From assembly GCA_051453625.1 (NCBI GenBank), contig JBOZIK010000001.1, positions 247,794,318 to 247,843,218 of the forward strand: a DNA stretch of 48,901 bases, given 5' to 3'. Origin of the DNA: Welwitschia mirabilis. Its lineage: Eukaryota > Gnetophyta > Gnetopsida > Welwitschiales. This document shows, in pieces, positions 22,936 to 36,354 of this stretch; position 1 is the stretch's first letter, and each line of letters starts with the position of its first letter. A program made the translations under genes and the position numbers. Under the pieces are notes generated by a model. It searched no databases. It was given only the letters and a program-made list of their open reading frames with translations, and was not told the DNA's origin.

Positions 22936-25900
22936 AGTTAGTTTTCAATTATTCTTTTATTTTTAAATTCTTCTTTGTTATAACATTAGAATGTTTTTCT
23001 TATTTTTCTTCATTGTAGTTTTTCAATTATTTTGTTTAGTTTGTACCTTCTATTAATGATTCCTTTTATTTTCTACTTACCTGACTAATTTTTAGTTGCT
23101 AATTTAAAAAATTAGTTAGATTTTATATTTATTTATTCAACTTTATTATTCTTTTATTATGCACTTGTAAAATTTTAAATTCTTCTTTTACATAGAAAGT
23201 AAGCATAATAAATTTTCATTTAAATTTTTATTTAATATATTTTATAATTCATAATGCTATAGATAAAATCATAAGGAAGAAAGGATCCTATGCTAATTTT
23301 AAAAAATCCTTATTAAAATTAAACATAAAAACATTTTTAAAAGATGAAGAAGAATTTTGGAACTAAGTTAATAGAGAAACTAATAATTCTACATCATTTT
23401 CTAGAGAAATAATAACAATGTTTATTAAGGAAAAAAATATGATGTTGAAATAACTAAACTTAAGGTTCATCTTTGAATGTTCTCAGTGAAATTTAAAAGA
23501 GTATTTTTATAAAGAAAATTTATAACAAAGTATACATACTAATTTATTTTAATAAAAATATCTTATATGCCTAAAAATTTATTTTAATAAAAATATCTTA
23601 AAGTAATTTTCTTATTAGAGGATTCAAATATCTTTTTAAGAATTTCATATAATAACTCTAAAAAATCTTATGCAAGATAACAACACCTAGTAATAAAATA
23701 CTTTTACTCTCTTTTCTTATATCAGAAAAGCATTTATATACTTCAGCATCTAGAAGATAGACTATTTAAGTTTGTATTCTTTATTTCTCATTATCAAACC
23801 ATGATTTTAATACTTTTAATTTGCATAATTCACCATATAAGATTAATGTATAGAGATAATAAACTGTAGCATACTCCCTTAAAGAAAAAATATTCTATGA
23901 AATTTTATTTGTTAAAGTATTTAATCCTTTTTACTTTAATTGTTTTAAGTCACCCATTACTTGAGGTTTCAAACATAGAAATTACTTCTCTTTCTTTCTT
24001 ATCCTTTAGGATACCATACTTTTTTGGTCCTTCTAAAATTTTAATAATTAATTTTAAGTTAATAATAATTTATTTTTATTATAGAGTATCTATTAAAATG
24101 TATTTCTTATTGAATTCTACTATTATAATTATGAATAAAAATTAATATATGGTGTATTCATATAGTTTTACATTAAGCCTTAAACATATCTTTAATTTTT
24201 ACTCTACAACTCTATTTTTCCATAAGAAAAATTTGCCTACTTTAAGACTGTTAAGAACTCCACTATGATAATGATTTTATAATCTATAAAAATTAAATTT
24301 AATAGATATTAATAAAAAATGTAAATAATTTCTTTCATTTCAAATGAATAATTATCTCTAGAAGTAGAAACTTATATTTGATGTTTCATCTTTGGTTAGA
24401 GAAAAGTTGCTAAGTAAACTTTATTAGCAATTCTATATTTATAGTGAAAAAAACCTTAATCTCTTATATAAGTAGGGTTTTTTATTTTTTTTGGTTCCAA
24501 GGTGTTGATGAGTGGGAAGGGAAGGGGTTTCTATGTTCAAAAGGAAGGGATATTTTTTTAGTTTTTACTAGACAAAGATTTATTTAAGAGAAAAAGTGAA
24601 ATAAAGCTTTTGAATGTTAAGGTTAAGTAATTTGATAAGTACATAAGAAAAACTTATAAATGTAATAGATTAAAATAACCATGTAAAATTACCTTTAAGA
24701 ATGAAATTTATGAATATTTTTACATTATTTACTACTTAATATTATTTATGACCTCATTATTATTTGAAATGAAACTGTGTTAATCTATTTTAGGTTATGA
24801 CATCAATAGCTCTTTAATATACTTAATAAAGTCTACATTAATATCCCTTTATGTTAGAAATATGAGAAGGATAATCCTCATATTTCAATACCTTTATTAC
24901 TTTATCCCCTTATCTTTCCTTCACATTAATGATCTACTTGATAAGTATTAAGTACTTGTTAACTATGTCATTGAAAAAAGAGTTTTTAAGAATTGGATTT
25001 AACATATAAAGTAAGATATGTGAATGCTCAATGTTAGCACATTGGATTTGTGGTATCATAATCATTGATAAATCAATAATTTTGGATACATAATATTTTA
25101 ATATTAATGTTACTTTATGTTATCTTATGGAGTAATAGATTTTGATAAAGTGACATTGATAAAGCTTCAATAGTCCCATTTATGCTATATTATAAAGGCA
25201 TCTATAAATGGAATGGCAAGTCTATTTTGATAAATGATGTAATCATATTAATGGGTCATTAATACCTAAAAACTTAACATGTTTGTTAACATGTATAATA
25301 TCTTTAGAAAACTTCTTAATATTCTGAACATATCTAATGTTATTATTTATCCTAACATATTTCATTTTATAGGTGTAATATCAAAAAGAGTTAAGTTTAT
25401 CTAATTTTAATAAGTAACATATTCTTATCAATTCTAATATTTAAAATAAAAATAAATAATAAATTAATTTTGATAAAATTAAATTTATTAATAGTTTCAT
25501 TCAGATTCTTAGTAAAGAAAACTTTTATCAAAATTGAATTACCTTTGATTTCAAGATGAATCTTATTTCTTTACCATTATAATGGTTCCTCTATAAAATT
25601 ATTACATTTAAGCCTAAATTCAATTAGTCAATTCTTATAGTAATTATTTTAAACCAATATTCCCATTTAAATTTATTTTATTATATGATGTCTTATTAAG
25701 TTTCATTAGAATTTTTGTCATATCTTTGGTATTACATGCATAACTAATTTCTAGTAATAGTAAGACTAATATCTACTTCTTTAATCTAATTATATTATTT
25801 AATTAAATAAGAACTATATTTATCTCATTATATATATTATTTACATCTTTGTATTCTCTTCACACTTCTTTATTATTCTAATTAATGTGATCATTATTGT

Positions 25901-28900
25901 ATTCTTATCATATCTTATACTACTTAATCTTCTAAAATGAATAATAGTAGTCCTCTTAAAGAAGTGCCTCTTAAAGCCAATTGTGAATCATATAAAGTAC
26001 AAATTATTCAAGTTAGATAAGACTACCATAAAGTTGAATGAGATTTTGTTAATCTCTTTTTAAGTTTTTAAGGATAATGCATGGACTACATATGACTTTA
26101 TTAAGCAAGTATTAAGTGATTTAGATATGATTTGAAAGGAAAATATTAATAAGAATGATTCAAATGTTTGAATAACATTCATCAACTAATTAACAAATAT
26201 TTTCATTAAATGTCGATGATCCTCAACTCAACTAGTATGAAAGGAAAAATGCTATTTTGAGAGTTGATGAGTAAGGTTAGATCTTAAAATCTTTAAATCA
26301 AGTAGATTATCTAAGGAAGTTAATAATGACTAGTTTAGATCTAAGTTTGGATATACAAAAAATGTAATTAGATCATATTAAATGATATCTAGATAACTAG
26401 TCTCTATAATATTATTCAAGGTAAAATGTTTATCAATAAAAACTAGACTTTCATTGAAGTCAATTCCAATATCATTCTTTCCTTAGGGGTGAATCAGATA
26501 AAATATAATAAACAAATAAAATATGAAATATAAATAAAAGAAACTTTAGAAAAACAAAAATAAAAATATAAGAAACATTTAAAAATATTAAAGATTAAAT
26601 CTATGAATGATCATGGATCTTATAATCTAGTATGAAAATAACAATAATGAAAAGAGTTCTTACCATGAAAATAGATCTACTTTTTTGTTAAACTAAAAAT
26701 GTTAAGTTTTTTCAAAGCATGGGCATGATGAAATAATTTCATTTATCATACATGTATTGGTAAAGATCTCAATTCATCTGAGATCTCATAGAATAGCTAT
26801 ATAAGTGTGAAAACTAGGATGAAATTTCCAAAGTACATCAAAAATCAATTAAAAATTGTGTACTAAGATGTAAGCATGAAGAAATAACTCATAAATAATA
26901 TCAATCTTAACATAATTTAATATAATATTAAGCATAACAAGTATGTAAAACATCCACACTTGCTATCAAAAAGATTTCATCATAGACTAAGTACTATTTC
27001 TTTGACTTATTAAAATCATTAAAAGTACATTATAAGTTACATTTAAATTAAAAATACTAAGTCTAAGAGTAATATCATTTTATTAAATAAAATAGATAAA
27101 AGATATAATAGAAAATAAAAAATAGAAAACATCAACCTACAATTGAAATGTCATGCTAATCTTAAGGATTATTCTATCATAATAGAAATACTTAGATATG
27201 AAAAGAACCATCCTTAACATGAAGTACAATAGGATCAGTTTGTTCCCCAGCATGGCTTTTTCAAGTATGATTTTTTACAAAGTAGGGTACTTGGCCCTTG
27301 TTACAGTAAAAATTAGATTTAGGATGGTTGAGTTTCTTTTTCATTTAATATCTGCTGAGATGGTTAATGTTTAATTTTCTACTATTTGATGTAGTGGTTG
27401 TTATGATGATTCTAACATTAGACTTTAGTGTATGATTCCTTTACTAACCTATGCCATAAACACATGCATCTAGTTATGCCATTATTTTCTATGTAATTGA
27501 TCATTTTATGGATAAAGATAATGATAGGTTTTAGTATAAGAAATAGTTGAAGTTATAAATAGAAATTACTTGCTTCTCCATGAAAAATATAGATTAACTT
27601 TTCTTAATTGACTAGTACCACTATATAAATAACAAGAAACACTAGTATTTTTTTGCTTAATCATTTCCATCTTCTAGCTCATGCTCCAAAATAATGGTAA
27701 GGATCTAAAAATAAACAAGAAATTCATAAGTTTATGTAGGGCATTTAAAAATGTAAAATACAAATCTTTATGATTAAATAATTAAATTAATGTATTTGTT
27801 TATGATAACTTAGTCTAACATACTTCAGATAGCTATCAATTTTTATATGTCAACACACTTGTCAATGAAGATTTTACTAGTCCCTTAGTATAAAATTATG
27901 ATAATGAATGACTAGGATGAAAAACTTTCTAAGTAAAGGAATTCAAGAATAATGTAAAAAAGGTTTTAAAAAAATTGGAAATTATGGATAATTTTAAAAA
28001 CAAATGAGCTAATAAAAATAAATTTTAAGTGAAAACTGAATACACTTGAACTACAAGTTGATAAAGAATGATAATATGAAAAACTTTGTAAGTAAAAACG
28101 TTCAAGTATAAAGTAAAAAGAATTAAAAAACTTTAAAGACTTTGTCAATTTAAAAAAAAGCATTAAAAATAATTTTTAACTATCAAATATCATATTTTGA
28201 AGCCAAAGTTAAAATTTATCCTTAAGGTTTTGAATGATAGAAAAACATAACTGCATAATTTGAGAATAAATTAATGAATCATTAAAATGAATTGACTTCA
28301 AAGATCCCATTTTATTGCACCTAGAAAAAGAAAAATAAAGACAATGCAAAACAACTTAAAATAAATAAAATGATATATGCAAAAATAAAAATAACCCTTA
28401 TGAATAATGCTCAATCATTGTATTTCAAATTAGAATTGTTATAAAGATGAGAAAAATGAGACCAAAGTTAAAAACTAAAAATAAACAGTGATATTAAAAT
28501 TTGATGGTTAAAACTAAGTTAGGAAAAGTGTTACAATCAAATTATGTAAAATTTTAATAATGACATAAAAGATAAATAGATTATAAATGTGATGAGAAAT
28601 GTTATGAAAAATGCATAGAAATACCTACCTAGATAGGTGGAAGCACTAGTTTTATTGAGATTACATAACTAAAATTATATGATAAGTACTATTAACTAAA
28701 ATAAAGATTCTTAGACTTATATACTGAATTCAAATATGAATGAAATGATAAGAAATAAATTAAGAAAAAATCTACATTACATGATGAAGAATCATTATAC
28801 TAGAGTTATACATAAAAATAAAAAATAAAATTCATGATATAAAAACTAACAAAGGAAATAAGAACTTAACCATGAAACTTATGAATAAAAGAGATAAATT

Positions 28901-29734
28901 ACCTAAGATAGTGACCTTGTTTATTTCAATTTTTATGAATTTTAAATTTATTTCATAGATTTATATCTTATTAAAGAAAGTTATTAAGAAAATTCACGCA
29001 TGCAAATCCATGAGTAGTAAATAAATTCTTAGGTATAATTATTAAAGAAAACAAAAATAAAAGCTCTTTGGTTCCAATCTTAATTTCCTTTCTAATTGTT
29101 CCTTCTATAATCATAGGTGTCTTTATTTTAACCATTTTAATCTTATTGAACATCCAATGTTATGATACTTTATTTCAAAAGAGTTAAGCATCTTATGCAT
29201 GAAGAATTTAGTATTACATCAGTAGTGAGTGTCTATAGCCCTAGTGCAATTGAACATGCCAGAAATAAATGATTAGAGCTTCATTATTATTAAGCATCCA
29301 TAACTTTGGTGTAATTAACTATACTAAATAAAACTAATTAAAAACAAGAATGTGCTTCTAGAGAAGATATTTTATATTTCTTTAATATTTATTCTCTTTT
29401 TCTTTTTCATATGCACATAAGATGGTTCATTACCTTGTTGGACTAATAAAGAAATAATTTGTTCCCCATAAGTGCTTAAAAATAAAGAATACCATATGAA
29501 AGTAGAAATTACACCTTTTCATCCATCAATGTTTTCCAAATTTAAGACCTTAAGTGAATGATAACCTTAACAATAAAACTTAAAATAAGAATAAATTTTT
29601 CTTAAAAAACATAAGCACACCTAATCTCAACTAGTACTTGGAATGATAAAAATATCACTTTTTTTAATTATTAATGGTCATCAATTGGGCTCATTAAGTG
29701 CCAAAAACCCATAGTAAGATGGAGAACATAAACA
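22936..29734. other. AT-rich sequence, nothing nameable apart from small repeats
   Basis: No domain or LTR pair could be recognised. It contains a 25-bp direct duplication (23541-23600), a purine-rich patch near 24506-24551 that could be a polypurine-tract relic, and a diverged tandem duplication of roughly 170 bases (around 27895-27980 and 28068-28145, each with a GAAAAACTTT then TAAGTAAA pattern). The open frames present (23897-24145, 27966-28163, 28971-29153) are short and low in complexity. Confidence 0.45.
23541..23600. repeat. Short direct duplication, two exact 25-bp copies
   Basis: The 25 bases at 23541-23565 (beginning AATTTATTTTAATAAAAATA) recur exactly at 23576-23600, with 10 bases between them. 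Exact identity in such decayed DNA points to a recent local duplication. Confidence 0.9.
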
Positions 29735-31560
29735 GGTGATGACGTCATGTCTAGCTTAACTTTCTAATTAATTAGATAAAGAAAAATTCAATTAATAATA
29801 GAAAGGCTAGTTGTAAATTGATTAAACATCATTAATAGTAAAAATTATATTTATATTCTTATTTATTTTAAAATTCTATTAAATAGCAAACTTATAATTA
29901 TTACTTTTTAGATAATTAGTTAAAGGGATGAGTTAATTGTAAAACTTATTATTACTTGTCCATGATTTTTATTCTTATAGTTTAAAATTATATTGTTTGA
30001 CTTATATTTATAAATTAACTTTAGTTTTGTGTCGATCTCTTTTAATTGTATTTTATTCATGAAATATATAATATATGTACTCTGAAGTATCTAATCATGT
30101 TATTTATTTAATGCAGTTAAGCTTATTTAGCAATGGTATTATATTATTATGTAAACCTAATGTCTAGGATTTGAAAGGAAGCATTATGAGAGCCTAGACT
30201 ACCTATAGTTATTTAACCTTTACTATTAGTCTTTAGTTAAAAATACCTGAGATCCTTAGCTATTAGAGTCATATATGCATAACTTATAATTATAAAGATC
30301 TTAAAGCCTTAGGAACACTCAGTAGTACTTATTGATGTAGCTATGAAATATGTATGGTTTCAATCACTTCTTTAGATATTCTTGTCTGGTCCTAAACATC
30401 TTCTTATATTACCTTGTATCGTATAGAATTATCTTGCTACAAATATTAATGTTCTCTTAAAATTCATTTATCATCTTACATGATTCATGTAAGTTTAGAC
30501 AAAATTTGTATTTATTGTGATCTCTTTCATGTTATAGTTTTTAAGGTTCTTATACAAGTTATAGAGTCCTTGATTATCTGTTGATGTTATCCTTGCGTGA
30601 GCCTTCATAGCCTATTATAAAGGTTCTTATGAATGTATTTTGTTGACTATCGATTTTTGAATTGTAATATGATAAATATAAGTAATAAAACTAGTCATGG
30701 TAACATGTTGTATGGAATTTTTAGAGGGTAACAATCTATATAGAAAGTCCTAAAGTATTATCACCAAATTACTATAGCAAAAAGGAAGAAATATGCATAA
30801 TTATATAATTTATAATCCTTTTATTAGGGTGCAACTAGATTAGTAGAATCTATTATGGGATAACAATAAATAAAGATAATGTTAAATTAATATAGAGGTC
30901 TTGGTCATGTCATAGGATGACTTGGTTTTATTATCTTGTACCCTTGGAAACCCCTCTCCTATCTATTCCTTGCCTTGAATCATATTAAAAACTGTGATGA
31001 ATGTAGTTCTTACATCATACCTATATGTGTTGAACCTATTGTAAATAAGGTTACTAAAAAGCACTAAAGGTTGCAATAAGGATAGGATGTTAATTGCATG
31101 TTTTACTTCAATTATTACATTGATATATTATAGTAGTTATATTTGAAAGAGACCATGACTATATAGAAAATATGTAATATATTTTTTAGTTGATATAATG
31201 TAGTCAATTTGTTATACTCTACTTATTGATGTACAAATAAATATTTTATGATTTTCTTGAAATTTGCATAGACCTATGAGATTACTTGTGCTTTATGGAA
31301 ATATACAGTTGTCTTAATTTCCTTCTCTATTTTGTAAAAGATTTAGTTCTAAAAAATCATATATACTTTATAAATTACATAAGAAATTGTAAGTTATTTG
31401 AATTGTAGTTATTTTTTATTGTAATACATGAAATGCATACTTAATTTTGTATCTTATATAAGATAGATGTTTGAAAAGGATATCTTACTATGCATGCTTA
31501 AGTTTATCTTAGCTTAAGTAAAAGTTCTAAAGTTTAAATCCCATAATTACCATTTTACAA
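29735..31560 (+). repeat. LTR-like relic related to the 6676-8633 family
   Basis: The segment 30988-31037 aligns with 7966-8013; both contain TGTAGTTCTTACA followed by CTATATGTGT or TTATATGTGT. Weaker similarity continues with a GACCATG block near 31151, matched by GGCCATG near 8324. The left edge is suggested by a GTCATGTCTAGC sequence at 29745, similar to the TGTCACGTCTAGA start of the other copy. Both edges are uncertain. Confidence 0.35.
29739..29748. promoter_or_regulatory. Perfect ATGACGTCAT palindrome (bZIP-type site)
   Basis: The core TGACGTCA is the classic CRE or C-box half-site palindrome bound by plant bZIP factors of the TGA and related groups. It keeps an intact CpG in DNA that has lost most of them. 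It lies at the probable start of the LTR-like relic, where an LTR enhancer could sit. It may also be chance. Confidence 0.3.
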
Positions 31561-32204
31561 CTTGTAAGAGAATTTAGATACAGACATGTAAAACAAGAAT
31601 TAATTTTAATTATTAATTATTCATGATATCATAACATATGCGTAGCATTAAAAATGACCCATTAACTATTTAATAAACTTTATCCCCTTATGATAAACTA
31701 ATAGATCACCCACCATTTGCTTTATTAAATAACTTAGAATAGGAATATTGGTAGTCCTCTTAGGTAACCACTATAAAGATTTACTCTAAGTCCATTCTTT
31801 AGAATGCATGAGGTAAGTTACAAGTGGCTCCATTACTTTCTTTTTTTATCCATTAAGGCATATTATTTGTGAGTCTTTGAACCAAAAATATACTCCTTAG
31901 TTAGGAATATATCTTTTTATTTCTATTCATCCTTAGATGCAGCTACTAATTACCTTCTCTTTGGTAGTCTTCTTTTTTTAGGCCTAGATGCATAATTACC
32001 ATCATCATAAGAATGATCCTCCTTTTACTATATGTTACTAGTCTATTTACTTTATCATTTTTGTAGCTATTAACTATAGTAGGCATTTCTATTCCCTTCT
32101 CACATATGATTTTTCCTTTATTGCAATGTGCTAGTCATCCATACATTTACTATATTCTCATTTTGTTTGTTTTTTCTTGTAATATGAATTATTCTTCTAT
32201 CATG
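31561..32204. other. AT-rich spacer, no recognisable feature
   Basis: The stretch between the LTR-like relic and the Athila element. I see no coding frame or repeat in it. Confidence 0.45.
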
Positions 32205-32209
32205 TATGT
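32205..32209 (+). repeat. Target site duplication, left (TATGT)
   Basis: TATGT directly precedes the 5' LTR and recurs at 44649-44653 directly after the 3' LTR. Ty3/gypsy integration makes 5-bp duplications. Confidence 0.6.
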
Positions 32210-33459
32210 TGTTATGCTACCAAATTTTATGTATTTGATAGGGTATTTTGATTAGTTTTGCAAGACATTAGACAAGATTATGCTAAGTTTTAATAATCAT
32301 GGAGAGCTAAGGAAAATATTATAAATACATGTAATATTAATTACATTTGATACCATTTCATGCAAATTGCAATACTTCCTCTCTAAAGAAAAAATTCTAT
32401 GATCAAAAGGGCTAATTTAACATAAGAAATAACTTTAAGAATCAATCATTCACCTTATTATTTAGATAATGATGTGGATGATCAAAGTAACTATGTTAAC
32501 TTAGATTCTTATTGGACTTATTTAGTAGCTGATGTGGATTTTGTATGATGTGGCATGCCCTCCATATCATTTGAATGATAGGTAGAATAACAATAAAGAA
32601 TAACCATTCATCAAACTGCATCAAACTTCTATCATATGTCATGCATCTTCTTGCATAGTTATTAGGGTCTTTGTAGAATTGGTTAGGTCTTCTTCTTTAT
32701 ATTTTTATTATAATAAATCCTTCTTACTCTTGATCATCAAATCTATCTTCTTTTATAATAGACACTCTTGTAATAAAAGATTAAAAGACATGAGATCCAT
32801 GCATTGGTTATAGATAGATGGCTTCCTTCGTGTTAGATGTGTATCCTTCATTTAGGTGCTACTGCTTTATAACAATATGTTGATTTACTTCTAATAAAAA
32901 CTTTATTTTCCTTTTCATCTCTTTTTTTATTTGCATTTCCTTATGGTTTATGCTGTTTATGATTCCATGCTAACTTTAGTTAATAATACAGATCATGAGG
33001 ACAAATTTGTTAAGGTTAACACTGGTAGTTTATTTCCATTGCATTTCATATTTGGAGCTTAACATTACATGTTTCCTTATGTTATTCAATGCATTTAATA
33101 TCTTAGATTGGTTTTGATCTAGTGACTTATTTCCTTAATTCATATAGTCTATACAAGGGTGATCTTTATGATAAGTTGATCTAGTAGTTAGATAGATGTT
33201 TATTTAGAGTAGCTTTATATTTCATTTGCATAGTATGTTTTAATTTTCTACATTATTACTTATTTCATTTCAAGTTAAATAGAAAATATAGGAATATTTC
33301 ATTTGAAATCATTTTTCATTCTTTTCATCTAGTGTCTTCAATGGATTATGATATTTGAACTGACTCCCTTCTATATTAGTGTATTATGTTTATTCAAATA
33401 TTTGTGATTAAAAGGATTTGATTACGAATGTAAACAATGAAAAAATATGCATCACAACA
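32210..33459 (+). repeat. 5' LTR of the Athila-like element
   Basis: 1250 bp, beginning TGTTATGCTACC and ending ATCACAACA. It aligns from end to end with 43386-44648, where the start reads TGTTGTGCTACT. A TATA-rich stretch near 32692-32715 and a conserved TAATAAAAGATTAAAAGACA block (AATATAAGATTAAAGGGT in the 3' copy) may mark the promoter and transcript start. By eye about a fifth to a quarter of positions differ between the LTRs, which indicates an old insertion. Confidence 0.88.
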
Positions 33460-33462
33460 TCT

Positions 33463-33480
33463 TGGTATCATCATTGAGGA
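33463..33480 (+). other. Decayed primer binding site, Asp-tRNA type
   Basis: TGGTATCATCATTGAGGA begins 3 bases after the 5' LTR. Against the known Athila primer site complementary to tRNA-Asp (TGGCGCCGTTGCCGGGG), it has the same length and frame, and every difference is a transition. All but one are C-to-T or G-to-A. An alternative reading as a Met-tRNA site (TGGTATCAGAGC) fits only the first 8 bases. Confidence 0.65.
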
Positions 33481-34289
33481 ATTTCATAAGGATTTTAAGG
33501 ATTTCCATTACCCAAATAAATGATTTCATTTCATTTCATGTTATTTAGTTATGGTAATGTTGTATTATTACAATAGAAATCTAGGTTTCCATTTCTTTTT
33601 TTTTTTAATTAGGAAATAATGCCTTATCATTCTCCTTATTATTTAGATGATGCATGATAGATGAAAACTTGTAAATTTAGGGTTTAATTTTTTTATAAGA
33701 TCTAGGATTTTGTTGTTATCCTCTTTATCATTGAAACAACTCAAAAGATCAACCGTTAGTTATTTTTCTATTATTTTTCTACAACTTTGTCTTTTCTATG
33801 TTTTTAGTTTTGGGTTTTTTGCATGTGTTATTGTCCAGGTATATTGTTTAGATAACTAACAAAGTGATGCTTGTAAAAACACTTCTAAACATGCTACAAC
33901 ACAGTAAGTTTGTGTAAAAAGACAAAGCATTAGAGGGAGCAAATGCTGATTAAAGAAAATATCAAAGAAGGCTTAATCAACTATGAGCTAAATTTAGTTA
34001 CACATAGTCCATTTACATAAGAAATTTCAATAATTGATCAAAAAGATTTTTCTACATTTATTACTTCAGAATTTTATTTTTTCAAAGAAAACTTTGTAAA
34101 CGAAAATTTAAAAAAAGAAAATTTTATTACAACATCAAATGCAAAACAAAAACAAAAATAGGTTTCTTGGTCCAAAACCCCTATCATGGTAGGAGCCTCT
34201 AATGTACCCCTAAATACAAATGCTAATATCATATTAAAATTTAATAGCAAATAATGAATGTGAGATTCCAAGTCCTTTTAACCTATCTT
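33481..34289 (+). other. Athila leader region, no readable domain
   Basis: The sequence between primer site and recognisable gag. It would contain the leader and the gag start, but decay prevents placing a start codon. The minus-strand frame at 34074-34271 is a shadow. Confidence 0.4.
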
Positions 34290-35770
34290 TTAGTGAAATT
34301 CTCATGTGAAAAAACTTAAGTGCACATTCCATATTTTTTGATGAACATGATGAAGATCCATTTCAACATTTAGCTGACATAGAACAATTATTGCTTACTA
34401 TTGTAAATAGTAAAAAATGAATTAGTGATCATACCTGCATGATTATTTTTCTTTCACTTTAAGGTTAAGCAAAATTATGGTTAAGAACAATTACTCATAA
34501 AAGTTTAAAAATATGAAACCAAGTACAAGTAGCATTTTTCAAAAGATTTATGAGAGAGAGTACAATGAGAAAAAGAAGAAAGGAAGTAATAAATTTTCAA
34601 TAATAACCTAATGAATATTATGCTCAACTTATGAATAATTTTTTATTACAATACATTTAATCCTATTATTGAATTCTCTCAAGAAGAACTAATAGATTTT
34701 TTCTATAGTAGATTATACAATCACACTAAAAAACTTTTATATTTTTCTTGTGAAGACAAATTGATGAAGTTAACATTAGAAAATGAATGGAAGTTCTTGA
34801 AATAATTAGTGGAAATTAGTTAAACTTGACCTAAAATTACATCTAAAGAAAATTATACTCTAGGTTAAATCATTAAAGATCTTAAAGAAGTAAGATAAGA
34901 AAAGAAGAAAGTTCAACCTAAACCAACAAATGTTATTAAGGATTTTACAATAACTTTAAAAAAATACACTCATATCATTCTTGATGCAAAAGTAGCAACT
35001 AAAATGAATGTGATATCAACTTGTAATTTATGTAAAGATGACTACCATGATATTAAAGAATGTCCTTTATTACCAACATATAAAGAAAACATTTATGAAG
35101 GAGTGTGTGCATGTAATCAAAAGCCTTCAACTTTAGAAATCAAAATCAAAACCAATACCAATCAAGAATAGTAGACAATTAAACTTTTAACATTTTGAGA
35201 AAAGTTTAAGATCTCTAATTTTCAAATAAGTTACTCAAATCTCCAACCATTTGAAAATTAATTTAAAAATACATACTTTCAATCTAATAATTCCAACTTC
35301 TAATCAAGTAGCTTTAATTTTCATGTAAGCACATCAAATTTTCAACAAAACTAACATGATTTACTTAGAGGTTTTATAGAAGAACTATTAAAAATCTTAT
35401 TAATGTCCTTTCACAAATAAAGCTAGCAAATCAAAGACCATAAGAATCCCTTACAATTCAACCATTACCAAATCCTAGTAAAGTAAAAAAAAGATTGAAA
35501 AGTTTTAACAAGAAGTGGAAATCACACAACACCTCCTACCCATGAACCTTAAATTTCTAAAAACAATAAAAATGTTGATGAAGAAGAAGAATATGTAGAA
35601 ATTTTAAGAAATTATAACCTTCCTTCTACTTTAATTAATAAAAAAATTTCTTCTCAAGATGATAAAGGAAAAAAACCTACTACCCCTTGGCTTAAGAGAT
35701 TAAATATAAATCCTACTTTTAATGATTATTTAAAAGCTCTAATGCAAGATGTAAATATAAATTTATTATT
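34290..35770 (+). pseudogene. Athila-type gag pseudogene
   Basis: Pieces of Gag appear in family order. A FDEHDEDPFQHLADIEQL segment near 34338-34391 corresponds to the start of the capsid core (EDPxxHLxxF). EELIDFFYSRLYNHTKKLL near 34687-34741 corresponds to the LIxxFYxGL block. An intact CCHC zinc knuckle, CNLCKDDYHDIKEC, spans 35022-35063. LTRSGNHTTPPTHEP near 35490-35550 matches the family's LRSG block. NDYLKALMQDVNINLLL near 35719-35772 corresponds to the segment leading into the protease. Gag packages element RNA into virus-like particles in the cytoplasm. Stops and frame changes make this copy non-functional. Confidence 0.8.
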
Positions 35771-35859
35771 ATAAAAAGTTTTGTAAGAAAATCCTAAATA
35801 TTTCAATTTATGAAAATATCTAGTTAAACAAAAATAAAAATGAATCATACCTAGTAAAG

Positions 35860-36354
35860 TCATCCTAGATTAATCCATATCCAACTTAGTGATGTAAAAA
35901 TGTCCAAAATTTAAAGATCTTAGGGTAGCAAATAGTTAATGTTAATTTAAAAGAAAATAAAATAATTAATAATGCCTTAATTAATATATGAGTAAGTGTT
36001 AACATCATGCCTCTTCATATTTATAACAGATTTGGATTAGAAAATACAATTAAACCTATACATATTATCTTAGAATTGGTTGATACCTCAGTGAAGAAAC
36101 CTTTAGGAATAATAAAAGACTTGGTGATTCAAGTTAAAGAAGATTTCTATCCTATTGACATAGTTGTTATTGATATTAAACATAATGGAGGATATCCACT
36201 ATTTTTAGAAAAAGCATTTTGTACAAGAACCAATTGTATTATCAATGCTAAAACTGAAATAATGGAATGTGACATTATAAATAAGAAATTTACAATTAGA
36301 GTATTTGATGTGACTAAAAAATATTTAGGAGAAGATTTAAATGTAGAGGAATAA
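35860..36354 (+). pseudogene. Aspartic protease domain of Athila pol, active site lost
   Basis: This is a retropepsin that would cut the Gag-Pol polyprotein. The 115-codon open stretch 36007-36354 (MPLHIYNRFGLENTIKPIHI and on) contains the family's MPxxxYxxLGLG, LADxSxxxPxG and FYPxDFVVxD blocks. Directly upstream in the same frame, 35974-36006 reads ALIN, I, stop, VSVNIM where the family has ALLDLGASVNIMP. The catalytic Asp is Asn (35983-35985, GAT to AAT) and the following Gly is a stop. The reverse-strand frame 36147-36359 is a shadow. Confidence 0.85.

Noticed and set aside
33463-33474. Met-tRNA primer site for the Athila element
   Set aside because: Only the first 8 bases fit. The Asp-tRNA site fits over the full length with transitions only.
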